From Lepidostoma basale (Eukaryota; Arthropoda; Insecta; Trichoptera; Lepidostomatidae): a stretch of DNA of 64,000 nt. Under the pieces are notes generated by a model that did no database searches, was not told the origin of the DNA, and was given only the letters and a program-made list of their open reading frames with translations. Location: the NCBI GenBank assembly GCA_022606425.2, contig JAHDVF020000738.1, positions 61,717-125,716 on the forward strand, given 5' to 3'. This document shows positions 1 through 9,174 of this stretch, piece after piece; within the stretch, counting starts at the first letter, position 1; every line of letters starts with the position of its first letter. A program made the position numbers and the translations under genes.

Positions 1-289
1 TGATAAAAGTACCTCTATTTACCACCTACCAACAGCGATAAACGTCGTTCATCAATATTCAAATTCGGCGAAAACAACTTATTAATAAACTTCATTAAAA
101 TATTGCGTAGGAAATTGTTTATATACCTACCTACTGAATATTTCGTGTGAAAACAATGAACAAATCAGATGTATCTAAATTGATTAAACAATAAACTTTT
201 TGAAATTAGAGTCTATAAAACTGTTTTGTCTGTATTAAATATTGTAAAATGAAGCAAATACATTATATTTAACAAACCAACTAACTAAC
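1..289. other. AT-rich sequence, nothing recognised
   Basis: No long open frame, no repeat shared with the rest of the window and no RNA-gene motif was seen. Confidence 0.5.
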
Positions 290-499
290 AGAGAGCGAAA
301 AAGGAACTGGTACGGTCATGTTCAAATAATGGACACCACCAGATTCCCCTATATTGAATTGCATAATCAGTCTCATGGGAATCGTCCTCGTGGAAAACCT
401 CCTTAATGATGGAAGGACAGCTGGGAGTCTACCTCACAGGAGGAGCAACATTCTGGTGAACAGACCACATAGGTCTACAACAAGGAAGAAGAAGAAGAA
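290..499 (+). mobile_element. LINE D C-terminal fragment with (GAA)n tail
   Basis: Translation gives RNWYGHVQIMDTTRF, then GNRPRGKPP, a stop, WWKDSWESTSQEEQ, a stop, and ends in a run of GAA triplets. This is the usual C-terminus of one insect non-LTR retrotransposon type (YGHVQRMD, then GRPPKRW). In-frame stops show it is dead. The GAA tail at 480-499 is the 3' end, and a LINE A copy abuts it directly. Confidence 0.7.
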
Positions 500-930
500 C
501 TAACTAACCATCATGCCGTCTCCCCGGAGGGATAGGCAGAAATAATGAACCGCCACACTGTTGTTTCCTGACATACTTTATCTCGCTTCCTCAACATTAA
601 TACATTGTGTTATGCACGCACGCTGATTTATCTGACACAAGTGGCCGATCTTCAATATTTGGTTGATTTGGCGGTGCCACGTTTCCCTCGGTCTTCCTCT
701 ATTATTAGTTCCGCTTATGTCATTTGCATATACTTTCTGTACCATCATTTCTTCTTTCATTCTGTCCATATGTCCAAATTATCTTTATGATATTTTAATT
801 ATTTTATTCATAACACTTTCATTCGCACTGTATTCACCTCTTATATATTCATTCGACACTCATACACAAACTAACCATACTTTCGTCTAAGAGATCTGAT
901 TTCTACTGCTTTTATTTAATTTCATTCTTC
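500..930 (-). mobile_element. LINE A copy, 5'-truncated and degraded
   Basis: The left end is a (CTAA)n tract followed by CATCATGCCGTCTCCCCGGA, the reverse complement of the LINE A 3' end. The minus strand encodes NDISGTNNRGRPRETWHRQI, equivalent to NDVNGTRNRGRPRKTWHDQI in better copies. Frameshifts are present. See 5924-6729 for the family description. Confidence 0.85.
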
Positions 931-985
931 TTTTTTTGTATACAACAGGTGGCTTGAACCAAATTACTGTATACAAATCATTTTG
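925..985 (+). repeat. Short GTATAC hairpin element (T element)
   Basis: A T-rich lead, TTGTATACAACAGGT, a short gap, TTGAACC, then ACTGTATACAA. The two GTATAC blocks form inverted ends. The same unit recurs at 24143-24236, 43064-43110 and 57060-57095, so it is a dispersed repeat of about 60-95 bp. Class unknown. Confidence 0.6.
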
Positions 986-1350
986 AGAAAAAATTTTGGA
1001 CCTACGCTGGAGGATGGGACTTACAGAACTAAAATAAATCTTGAACTTGAAGAACTGATTAACCAGGAAACAGTAGTGAGATTCTGTAAGTATCAACGCC
1101 TACGGTGGGCTGGCTATGTGGAAAGAATGCCAGATGGTAGAACACCTGACAAAATATATTCAGATGGGTGCCCCGCGAAAAGAGACGAAGAGGCAGACCG
1201 AGGAAAAGATGGGCGGATTGCGTGGAAGAAGATTGTGAGAAAATGGAAGGAGCTGGGGAATAGAGAGAGATGGCCAGAGACAGAAATCAGTAGAGGACCG
1301 TTGTGGAGGAGGCCAAGTCCCACACCGGGATGTAGCACCGAGAAATGAAT
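986..1350 (+). mobile_element. LINE E C-terminal fragment
   Basis: The first frame reads INLELEELINQETVVRFCK then RLRWAGYVERMPDGRTPDK. After a 2-nt insertion near 1157 the frame shifts and continues RGRPRKRWADCVEEDCEKME, then two TGG-to-TAG stops, and ends VVEEAKSHTGM-stop. This is the C-terminus of a LINE polyprotein downstream of the reverse transcriptase (RLRWAGHVERM and GRPRKRW motifs). A sister copy lies at 13685-13990. The element is dead. Confidence 0.75.
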
Positions 1351-1793
1351 GATATGCATGACAGTCTGTCATCTTTACAGTGATAAATTTGAGCGCATCT
1401 TTACCTTCGTTCCCCACGTCATCCCTTCAATCGATGTCTTTCTCCAATTCTTCCGTCTCTTGTAAACATGCTTCATAAATAAATAAATTCAGTTACCTGC
1501 TCCAATTTCTCGTCGTTCTCACTTGTGTCATAACCCGTCAAATATTTTTTCTTCTCAAATTCCATCACTTATTAATCGCAATGTCACTCTTATTGCATGC
1601 TTCATATACAATATAATATAAACCATTCAATATAAAATTATACTATTATATATCTCTGGGATATAAATACAACTCTCTGGTATATACTACTATGACATAC
1701 TATTCTTACTTATACCAGAGCAAATAATGACAAAGTATCAAAGCTAAAGATCGTGTTATGCATATTGCCTTCATACAGGAGCAATACAGAACT
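1351..1793. other. No gene seen
   Basis: AT-rich spacer between two LINE fragments. No coding or repeat signal recognised. Confidence 0.45.
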
Positions 1794-2257
1794 TAACTAA
1801 CTAACTAACTAACTAACCATCACGCCATTTCCCCGGAGGGGTAGGCACAGAGGATGGATCACCACAATGCCCTGTCCTGGCATACCTCTCGGGTTTCCTC
1901 TACATTCATACATCGTACCATGCACGCACGTCGATTATTCCGACTTCGAAAGTGCCCGCTTTTTAATAATTGATTAATTTAGTCATGCCATGATTTCCTC
2001 GGTCGTCCTCGGCTTCTTTTCCCACTCACGCTGCTTGTGTACAACTTTTTAACCATTCTACTCTCATCCATTCGTTCTATATGTCCAAACCATCTCAGGG
2101 ATCCTTTTTTAATTGTATTCATGATGCAGTCATCTGCCTTACATTTCTTTCTTATTTCATCGTTCGGTATTCCATCATACAACGTTTTCCCTCACATTCT
2201 TCTTAGTGATCTCATTTCTACGGCGTTTATCCTGCTTTCATCCTTCTTTTGCCAGCA
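1794..2257 (-). mobile_element. LINE A copy, subfamily 2
   Basis: It starts with five CTAA units, then the 3' end in reverse. The minus strand encodes DEIRKKCKADDCIMNTIKKG, SLRWFGHIERMDESRMVKKL and YTSSVSGKRSRGRPRKSWHD, then a CAA-to-TAA stop. The TSSVSGKRSRG block marks subfamily 2 (subfamily 1 has VNDVNGTRNRG). Truncated at the 5' side near TGGCAAAAG. Confidence 0.88.
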
Positions 2258-2319
2258 AAAGCATCCTTTTTAATTAATTTTTTTATAAAAATACAGAACT
2301 TGAAGATATATTTATATAC

Positions 2320-2577
2320 TAACTTACACACCATAACACCGTTTCTCCGAATAGTTAGTGGGTAAGTGGATCGCCACAGTGTTCTTTCCGGACAAAATTC
2401 TCTCGATTCCTCAACATTCAGATATCGTTTCATGCACGCATGTTGATTTCTACGAATCCACACCAGGCCGACATTTAATTGATTTGATCGTGCAACGTTC
2501 TCCTCAGTCTTCATCTATTTCTTGGTCTATTCACATCAATAATGTCTACTTTCTTTACCATTATTTCTTCATTCATT
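2320..2577 (-). mobile_element. LINE A fragment
   Basis: Reverse-complement LINE A 3' region with diverged sequence (CCATAACACCGTTTCTCCGA, later CATGCACGCATGTTGATTTC). It stops where a SINE begins. Confidence 0.7.
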
Positions 2578-2815
2578 GGCCGAGCGGTAAGTGCATTAAC
2601 TGCCACCCCGAAGGTCCCGGGTTCGATTCCCGGCAATGGCAGTGTGGTTGTCATAATACCTTTGGTCTGGCGCAGAATTCACGTTACAATAAAATGGCAA
2701 TAGATTAGATATCAATCACACGTCACAATAATCAATATGATAGCTATACCCTTTCCATCGATTTGGCTCGCGCTGTAATGATGTAAAGAGCAATTAAACA
2801 AAATAATAATAAAGA
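2576..2815 (+). mobile_element. tRNA-derived SINE (family S)
   Basis: The head has an A-box-like TGGCCGAGCGGTAAG and a B box GGTTCGATTCC, the internal RNA polymerase III promoter of a tRNA-derived SINE. The body includes CACGTTACAATAAAATGGC. The tail reads ATCGATTTGGCTCGCGCTGT through to AACAAAATAATAATAA and matches the 3' end of LINE C, the likely source of its reverse transcriptase. Other copies: 8940-9155, 9938-10090 (-), 29484-29735, 43115-43250 (-), 56884-57060, 59676-59850. Confidence 0.88.
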
Positions 2816-2834
2816 TAAAAATTATTAATAAGAA

Positions 2835-3040
2835 TGAAACCGCAGTTTTCTAGAAGTTTTATTATATTTTATGGGAATGACATGTTTCGCCCTTCTAAGG
2901 CATTATCAAATGTTTCCTTGGAAGGGCGAAACATGCCATTCCCATAATATATATTAAAACTTCTAGAAAACTGACGTTTTCATTCGTATTGATTATTTAA
3001 TATGGAGTTTTACGTCATTATTCAAGAAACAAAGATAATA
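2835..3040. repeat. H4 inverted-repeat element
   Basis: Arms TTTTCTAGAAGTTTTATTAT and its complement surround TGGGAATGACATGTTTCGCC and AAGGCATTATCAAATG. The right flank reads AATATGGAGTTTTACGTCAT then ATTCAAGAAACAA, the usual outer end of this family. The centre is hammerhead-like (see findings). Confidence 0.75.
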
Positions 3041-3064
3041 ATAATCTTGATGAACCTTTCAATA

Positions 3065-3142
3065 TTTTATACATCTCAACTCAAAAATATTTAAAGCTTA
3101 TTACTTGTTCTACAGGCATATCATCAATAGTCAGCGTACACT
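3065..3142 (-). mobile_element. LINE D fragment
   Basis: The minus strand encodes KCTLTIDDMPVEQVISFKYF, matching CKLTVDGIPVEQVMSFRYLG of the longer LINE D copy at 12356. Only this short stretch remains. Confidence 0.65.
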
Positions 3143-3275
3143 TCTTCTTCTTCTTCACTCTGGCTCTACAGACTTGGGTGGACCTCAAAAGCCTCCAAAA
3201 AATTTCTCCAGCCGACCCTATCCTGAGCCATTGACATACACTCTGTCTGACTCCCAAAAAATGTTGGTTCACCTT
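3140..3275 (-). mobile_element. LINE L-type C-terminal fragment with (GAA)n tail
   Basis: The minus strand reads MAQDRVGWRNFLEAFEVHPS L-stop, then (GAA)n. This corresponds to the ending DRTGWRCFLEEAKTHQGL-stop at 43862-44050, a LINE C-terminus followed by a GAA microsatellite. Confidence 0.65.
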
Positions 3276-3587
3276 ATGATATGTCTAGGTATTGAAGGAC
3301 TTTTTGTTTTACTGACTGATATAGACATATTAAGCCTTTGTGAAACTATGAGGAATTTGTACATAATTTTTTGTAATTTACCTTCAAATTCAGCTCTTAT
3401 TGCCGTATGGTCTGCATTTACAGTTTAATCACACACTTTACCCATTCCAAACTAGACAGTATGTTTTATTTTTAGTGGATAAACATATTGAACGGTCAAA
3501 CTAATATAATAGTTATATCTAGAAGAAATTCCTACGATTGAATGCTAGGAATACATCCAGTTCATATAAGGTAAAGCATAAATACAT

Positions 3588-3906
3588 GTAATGCAGATGA
3601 TTGCATCATAAGTAAAATTTAAAAAATGATCCCTTGATAGTTTAGATATTTTGAATGAATGAACGAGAGAAGAGTGGTTAAAATTTTGTATACAAGCAGT
3701 GTGAGTTGTAAGAGAAGTTGTGGAAGACCAAGAAAAACATGGCATGACCAAATTTATCAAATACTGAAAGGCGGCCACATTCGAAGTCGGAAAAATCGAC
3801 GAACGTGCATGTTACGATGTATGAATGTGGAGGAAGCTAGAGAGGTATGTCAGGACAGAACGGTAAAGCGGTCCATCTCCTCTGCCTACCAGGATAGTTA
3901 GTATAC
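3588..3906 (+). mobile_element. LINE A copy, subfamily 2
   Basis: Open from NERRVVKILYTSSVSCKRSC through GRPRKTWHDQIYQILKGGHI and RCMNVEEAREVCQDRTVKRS. The upstream part (ADDCIISKI) is broken by stops. The tail is short (GATAGTTAGTATAC). Confidence 0.85.
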
Positions 3907-4025
3907 ATAAATTAAACTGATGAAAATTGAAAGAATCGAGTTAAGGATAATTTGATTTTGATGCATGCAATATTGACATTCTAAAAGTAAAATTTTATAA
4001 AATTTACAATCTAATCAAAATATTT

Positions 4026-4251
4026 ACTAAACCATCACGCCGTTTCCCAGCAGGGGTAGGCAGAGAGAATGGACCGCCATACTACTCTATCCTGACATAC
4101 CTCTCTAGATTCCTCCACATTCATACATCGAGTCATACACGCAAGTCAATTCTTCCGGCTTCTGACATGATCAACCTTTAATATTTGATTAATTTGGCCA
4201 TGCCATGTTTTCCTCGGTCTACCTCGACTCCTTATTCCATTTACATCTTTA
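4026..4251 (-). mobile_element. LINE A fragment, subfamily 3
   Basis: The left end reads CTAAACCATCACGCCGTTTC, the reverse LINE A 3' end, with the GAGAATGGACCGCC form of subfamily 3. It ends abruptly at TCCATTTACATCTTTA, where a plus-strand LINE A fragment begins. Confidence 0.8.
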
Positions 4252-4500
4252 AGAAAGAATACGTTAACGACGTAGAAGAATACGTTAACGACGTAAAAGA
4301 ATATGTTAACGACGTAAGGACGAAAGAAATGAAACGTGAGGACGACGTAATGAACGTGTTATGAATATTATAATGACAGGATCATTAAGTTTTCGGGGCA
4401 CATGGAAAGAATGAACGAAGAATAGTAAATTTTTTATATGTTAACGATGTAAACTGAACGAGGAAAAGAGGAAGACCAAGGAAAACGTGGCTCGATCAAA
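4252..4500 (+). mobile_element. LINE A fragment joined tail-out to the previous copy
   Basis: It encodes three repeats of KEYVNDV (one EEYVNDV), then remnants of HMERMNEE and YVNDVN, GRPRKTWLDQ. It lies head-to-head with the minus-strand fragment on its left. Confidence 0.75.
4254..4317 (+). repeat. Three tandem copies of a 21-bp unit
   Basis: The unit AAGAATACGTTAACGACGTA plus one base repeats at 21-bp spacing (ACGTTAACGA at 4261 and 4282, ATGTTAACGA at 4303). It is a multiple of three and keeps the LINE A frame. Confidence 0.9.
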
Positions 4501-5010
4501 TTATTATTATTATTATTATTTTGTTGAAAAAACTCCTTACATCATTACAGCGCAAGCCAAATCGATGTAAAGGGTGAAATAAAAGAATATCAAAGGAAAT
4601 ATACATAGAACCATATGAATAGGAAAAGCCAGTTATCTGCTTGCTGCCTTTATCATAAGGGCATTTACGAATTCGCCATAATTGCATCCAAAGAGGTCTA
4701 TCTCTTTTGCAACCTCATTTAAGAGACGAATCGCCTTCAATACAGGAGAACTTCGAAGGGCCTCTGTGCGGCAATTTGGGGCATAAAATAATATATGCCC
4801 CCTTGCTCTGCTATAACTATGGGGAACGTACAGATTCAGCTCTCTCAGCACTCCTGGATTGAAAACACCTCCGGATAACAGTTTAAAAAAATGCTTTCCC
4901 AGAAAGATCATTCTACGAGCTTCAAGAGTGTTGAAACCCAACACTCCTGAGAGAAATAGTGAGGGGTACATAAAAGGATAACAGTTATACTCCCTTAGGT
5001 ATAAATACCT
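4497..5010 (-). mobile_element. LINE C 3' end with C-terminal coding sequence
   Basis: An open minus-strand frame (4633-4971, extending to about 5010) reads YPSLFLSGVLGFNTLEARRM, FFKLLSGGVFNPGVLRELNL, YVPHSYSRARGHILFYAPNC and ends NALMIKAASR-stop. This resembles the C-terminus of Jockey-type LINE polyproteins. The 3' UTR runs to GTTTTTTCAACAAAATAATA and a TAA/AAT repeat tail at 4497-4520. The last ~57 bp (ATCGATTTGGCTTGCGCTGT onward) is shared with SINE S. A second copy lies at 62790-63280. Confidence 0.82.
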
Positions 5011-5029
5011 TATATATAATACCCAAATA

Positions 5030-5176
5030 AATCAAATACTTCAGTATTTCGGCCATTTCGTGAGAAGTCGGAGTATGAAAGTTGAGGAAGCGAGAGAAAT
5101 GTGTGGGGAAAGATAGCGTGGAGGTCCATTCTTTCTACCTACCCCCTCGGAGAGACGGCGTGATGGTTAGTTAATT
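5030..5176 (+). mobile_element. LINE A 3' tip
   Basis: Remnant of INQIL, then VEEAREMCGERxRGGPFFLP in broken frames, ending GACGGCGTGATGGTTAGTTA. Confidence 0.75.
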
Positions 5177-5639
5177 TAAAAATACGAACGAATGAAAAAA
5201 TATTTAAAAACTCGCACGAGATACGTATAATTGCAGGTAAACTTAAACTTTGTATGTTTTATGGGTCCAGTTAAACGTCGAATCAATTAAAGATTAAGTG
5301 TCCAATTGAAAACACGATACACTAAAGAATAATTAACGATCTGGAAGAAAGAGAACTTTAACCATTAAAATTGTCATAAGCTCAGGAAAGAATAATTGAA
5401 AACATAACATTTTTATACATTAGCAATTTGATGATTTTATGTATTTTCATTTTGTCTAATTGTGGCATGCTTTGTCACATACTTGCTACACTAGACGAAG
5501 CTATAGCAATAGCGTAGTACATTTGTTAAGTACTAAAAAAATATATAAGCAGTTACAAATTATAATAAAATAAAACTTAACTCGGTGATTTACTGAATGG
5601 ATAAAACCCCCAGTCATGTGGAGTGCGACAGAAGAGAGA
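5177..5639. other. No gene seen
   Basis: AT-rich spacer without recognisable coding sequence or repeat. Confidence 0.4.
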
Positions 5640-5642
5640 GAT

Positions 5643-5915
5643 AACATTCACAAGTTTATACCTTCGAAAATATGTGTATACAACTTTAGGTCAAAATTCC
5701 GAAAATTAACTGAGTTACAGTCATTTTAGTGAGAGTAGGTACTGTCCTTGCGCCGACCGCGACGCTAACCGGGTGAAAGCTGCTGAGAATCGCATGGAAA
5801 TGGTCAATAAAAAAAATTAAAAGTCAAGGACACCACTGGAGATAAGGAGGAAGGACCATCATATGATCCAGTACTCGATAGTTGTATGTAAGTATTAATA
5901 CTCGTGTTTTAAAAG
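5643..5915 (+). repeat. Left part of a copy of the TTAA element (family U)
   Basis: It shares TACCTTCGAAAATATGTGTA, GGTCAAAATTCCGAAAATTA, CCTTGCGCCGACCGCGACGC and CACCACTGGAGATAA with 55900-56180, in opposite orientation. The other side of the copy is at 6975-7110. The middle is occupied by a LINE A and an H1 palindrome. Confidence 0.7.
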
Positions 5916-5923
5916 TATAAACT

Positions 5924-6729
5924 AACTAACTAACTAACTAACCATCACGCCGTCTCCCCGAAGGGGTAGGCAGAAAGAATGGACTGCCACACCTTTCTTT
6001 CCTGACATATTTCTCTCGCTTCCTCAACATTCATACATCGTGTCATGCACGCGCGTCGATTTCTCTGACTCCTCACATGGCCGACATTCAATATTTGATT
6101 TATTTGATCGTGCCACGTTTTCCTCGGTCTTCCTCTATTTCTGGTACCATTTACATCATTAACATATAATTTTTTTACCATTCTTTCTTCATTCATTCTT
6201 TCCATATGTCCAAACCATCTTAATGATCCTTTCATTATTTTGTTCATGACACCATCATTCGCACCGCATTCACTTCTTATATTTTCATTCGACACTCTAT
6301 CATACACAGAATATCCACACATTCGTCTAAGAGATCTCATTTCTACTGCATTTATTCTACTTTCATCCTTCCTTTGCCAGTTCCATGCTTCGCTTCCATA
6401 CATAAGGGTCGGTAGAAGAACACCATTGTGCACTGCCATTCTAGCTTTTTTGGATAGGTTTTTGTTTGCGATGACAACTTTAAGTGCACCATTCACTTTG
6501 TTGCCTGCCCCAACCCTTCTTTCAATATCCCTCTCCACTCTCCCATCTCTTGTAAACATACTACCTAAATACACAAACTCAACTACTTGCTCCAAGTTTT
6601 CACCATTCACGCTAATGTTGCAGACTGTCGTGGTTTCTTCCTTTTCAAAAATCATTACCTTGGACTTATTAACATTCATCATCAGATCATTTCGCATGCA
6701 TACCTCATACATACAATTCACCAGGACTA
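5924..6729 (-). mobile_element. LINE A, longest well-preserved copy
   Basis: Reference copy for the family. The minus-strand frame (5945-6721) is open for 258 codons with no ATG at its upstream edge. It is therefore a 5'-truncated piece of a longer protein and begins downstream of the catalytic reverse transcriptase motif, which is absent. In order: NVNKSKVMIFEKEETTTVCN; VEFVYLGSMFTRDGRVERDI; RRVGAGNKVNGALKV; LMYGSEAWNWQRKDESRINA; GSLRWFGHMERMNEERMVKK; GTRNRGRPRKTWHDQINQIL; CMNVEEAREICQERK; terminal AYPFGETA-stop. The stop lies within GGCGTGATGG, directly before (TTAG)n, so the 3' UTR is almost absent, as in RTE-like LINEs (clade is inference). A likely duplication TATAAACT flanks it at 5916-5923 and 6730-6737. 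Confidence 0.9.
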
Positions 6730-6732
6730 TAT

Positions 6733-6955
6733 AAACTATAAACTGTTAAATTAATAACTTTGCTTTATGTATCACAATTGTGTTTTACTTTACGCGACAG
6801 CTGTTTCGTCAACCTATGTTGACATCATCCGGTGTTACAATCAATTACAAGATGATGTCAACATAGGTTGACGAAACAGCTGTCGCGTAAAATAAAATAC
6901 AATTGTGATAAATAAAACAAAGTTATTAATTTAACAGTTTATAATGTTAAGGTAT
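6733..6955. repeat. H1 inverted-repeat element
   Basis: Two arms of about 90 bp (TTAATAACTTTGCTTTATGT inward, and its complement ending ACAAAGTTATTAATTTAACA) meet around a ~25-bp spacer. Each arm contains ACGCGACAGCTGTTTCGTCA or its complement. The right flank carries GTGTTTCGGCCAAAACAATG, found beside other H1 copies. It abuts the 5' truncation of the LINE A copy. Confidence 0.85.
6792..6836 (-). ncRNA. Hammerhead-like ribozyme core (H1)
   Basis: Minus strand: CGGATGA, T, stem GTCAAC-ATAG-GTTGAC, GAAA, palindromic ACAGCTGT, C. The core U4 is G here, so activity is unlikely in this copy. The complementary arm at 6847-6888 also has stem II and GAAA but lacks the 5' CUG. Confidence 0.5.
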
Positions 6956-6974
6956 AATTATAATCATAGTGTTT

Positions 6975-7110
6975 CGGCCAAAACAATGGACTATTTAAAA
7001 ATGGACTAAAAACTTTAAACGCGTTATTCTGAAAACGGCTTTTTTAAACTGATCGCATCGATAACTCGAGAAATCAACAATTTTTGGTTCTTATATTTTG
7101 TACGCGGATA
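6975..7110 (+). repeat. Right part of the second family U copy
   Basis: CTTTTTTAAACTGATCGCAT, CGATAACTCGAG and flanks match the reverse complement of 55330-55420. Confidence 0.6.
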
Positions 7111-7426
7111 TCGAGGTTTGGGTAGAGTCCGTACTTTATTCTTTCAATCGATTGTTTTATTAATACGTTTTCATTCCCGATTGAAATATGAAATTCGCGA
7201 GGTTTCTGATAAAACCATATAAATTACACATATAATAACGAGACTTCAAAGCCAATTATACAAATAATTACAAAACCGTTCCTTACATAATTTTTACTCG
7301 CTTCCTTTAACACTTTCGTAGCAAACTAATGGTTCTTCAGTATTTTAAGAGTCAAAATACATTTAGACGATGTAATAAACGAGATCTCTTAGACGAATGT
7401 GCGGTAAAGTTGTAAGTTAGAAAGTT

Positions 7427-7680
7427 TCAATCCTGGGATTGGTTTGCAGCAATTTCTTCTATTCTTCTCTTCCATTCTTCCCTGTCTTGTGCGGCTCTTT
7501 TGAAATCTGCATAAGATGAGCAGCGCACGTCCACCAACAGGTCCTCCAAGTATTCTCGGCGTGGGCGTCCCCTAGAGTTTGTTCCCTCGGTCATACCCTC
7601 CATTATGGCATGCAAAAGGACTTCTTGTCGTATTACATGGCCGATCCATCTTGCACGCCAAAGTTGTATACGAGTATAAA
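7427..7680 (-). mobile_element. LINE G C-terminal fragment
   Basis: Open minus-strand frame: HVIRQEVLLHAIMEGMTEGT, NSRGRPRREYLEDLLVDVRC, SSYADFKRAAQDREEWKRRI, EEIAANQSQD-stop. The GRPRREYLEDL and AAQDREEWKRR blocks mark a LINE C-terminus. The 3' flank shows GTAAGTTAGAAAG, a remnant of the (CTAA)n tail seen in the sister copy at 53725-54115. Confidence 0.8.
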
Positions 7681-7684
7681 ATGC

Positions 7685-7975
7685 AAATCTAAGTATAAAA
7701 TGCAGTGCGAATTAAAGTGTTATGAACGAAATTATGCGAGTCATTAAAATGGTTTGGATATATTGAGAGAATAAATTAAGACAGAAAGGAACTAGAAATA
7801 GAGGCAGACCGACGAGGCATAATCAAATATTAAAAGTAGGCCACGTGTGAGAAATCGACGTATGTGCATGAGCCGATGTATGAATGTAGCGAGAGAAGAA
7901 TGTCAGAACAATGTGGCGATTCATTACTTCTGCCCACCCCTTCGGAGAGACGGCTTGGTGGCTAGTTAGTAATAC
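7685..7975 (+). mobile_element. LINE A copy, degraded
   Basis: GTGTTATGAACGAAATTATG, TTAAAATGGTTTGGATATAT and GAACTAGAAATAGAGGCAGA match LINE A. It ends CGGAGAGACGGCTTGGTGGC TAGTTAG. Stops and indels throughout. Confidence 0.75.
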
Positions 7976-8500
7976 ACTTAGGTCTGTTATTAATCCTTCA
8001 CAATATTTTAAATAAATGCTCTGCTGTTCAACTGTTTTGTTTGAGAAATCTCACCTTCGATGCAATTATTTAACTTTCGCCCTTCTTTAATTAGATTCAT
8101 GCTTCATTTATGAACTTCATTGTGCACTCCCGATATTGATTTTACAAACTCTTGAGTGAAAACTTTGAGCGCTTTGTGCACAATGTTACATAAACTCACT
8201 CTTCATCTAGTATTAAATTCTATAAACTTCCCTACAACATACATACAAGTAATAAAGTTCCAAAATTACTTTATAAAATAAATATGATAAAGTAATCCGC
8301 AAAAGCGCCAATTGACCAGTTAGTTTAGACGGACTCATGGACAATATGGTCCAAAACTTTAAGGTATATTGTTAGACATTAGCATTTATGGTAAATCCAA
8401 ATATCATATTTGCGGGAATATAAATAACAGATTTGGTAAATTCGAATTAACATATTTGAACAATGAAATATTGGCTTAAGGAGTAATGACAATGTTAACG
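7976..8500. other. No gene seen
   Basis: AT-rich sequence with no recognised coding or repeat content. Confidence 0.45.
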
Positions 8501-8502
8501 AT

Positions 8503-8760
8503 AACAAACCATCACGCCGTTTCGCTTAAGGGGTAGGCAGAGAGAATGGACCGTCACACTACTCAATCCTGATACATGTATCTAGCTTCCTCCACACGCA
8601 TACAGTGAGTCAAACACGCAAGTAGATTCTTCCGACTTCTAACATAGCCGACCTTCAAAATATGATTAGTCTTCCACGACTCCGTACTCCATTCACACCG
8701 TTAACGTATACTTTCTTTACCATTCTTCCTTTACCCATGCGTCCCATATATTCTAACATC
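8503..8760 (-). mobile_element. LINE A fragment, subfamily 3
   Basis: Begins ACAAACCATCACGCCGTTTC, that is, a (TTTG)-type tail rather than (TTAG). Reverse LINE A continues to about CATTCTTCCTTTACCCATGC. Confidence 0.7.
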
Positions 8761-8939
8761 ATTGGAAAATAATACGAACGTAAACGTCAGTTTTATTGAA
8801 GTAATTACAAAATTTAGATAAACTTTAGGCGTTAACACCATACAACCATAATGACGAATTTTTATAAATTAAAACACTGTTTTTTCCACTTTTGCATTTA
8901 TTTTTCTCGTCGTGTTTTATTTTAATGTATGTGAATGAC

Positions 8940-9155
8940 ATGTTTGTTGTGCCACACCGAAGGCCCCGGGTTTGATTCCCGGAAATGTCAGTATGTTTGT
9001 TACAGTCTTTGGTCTCGTAAAGAATTCACGTGACAATAAAATGGCGATAGATAAGCTACCTATCACTAGAATCAATATGATAGCTATACCCTTTACATCG
9101 ATTTAGCGCGCGCTGTAATTGATGTAAAGAATGATTCAACAACATAATAATAAAG
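8940..9155 (+). mobile_element. SINE S copy, head damaged
   Basis: CCCCGGGTTTGATTCCCGG (altered B box), CACGTGACAATAAAATGGCG, ATCGATTTAGCGCGCGCTGT and a terminal AACAACATAATAATAA. The A-box region is lost. Confidence 0.82.
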
Positions 9156-9174
9156 TATTTGATAATGTCTAATA

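Noticed and set aside
986..1350. A frameshift shared by both LINE E copies
   Set aside because: Checking codon by codon, the copy at 13685 stays in frame across this point; only the copy at 986 has the 2-nt insertion.
5945..6721. Host gene of 258 codons
   Set aside because: The frame has about 45 decayed relatives in the window, no ATG at its upstream edge, and a target-duplicated, tailed insertion structure.
6240..6734. 164-codon plus-strand frame and similar frames at 36726, 55759 and 46029
   Set aside because: These are antisense shadows of LINE A coding sequence.
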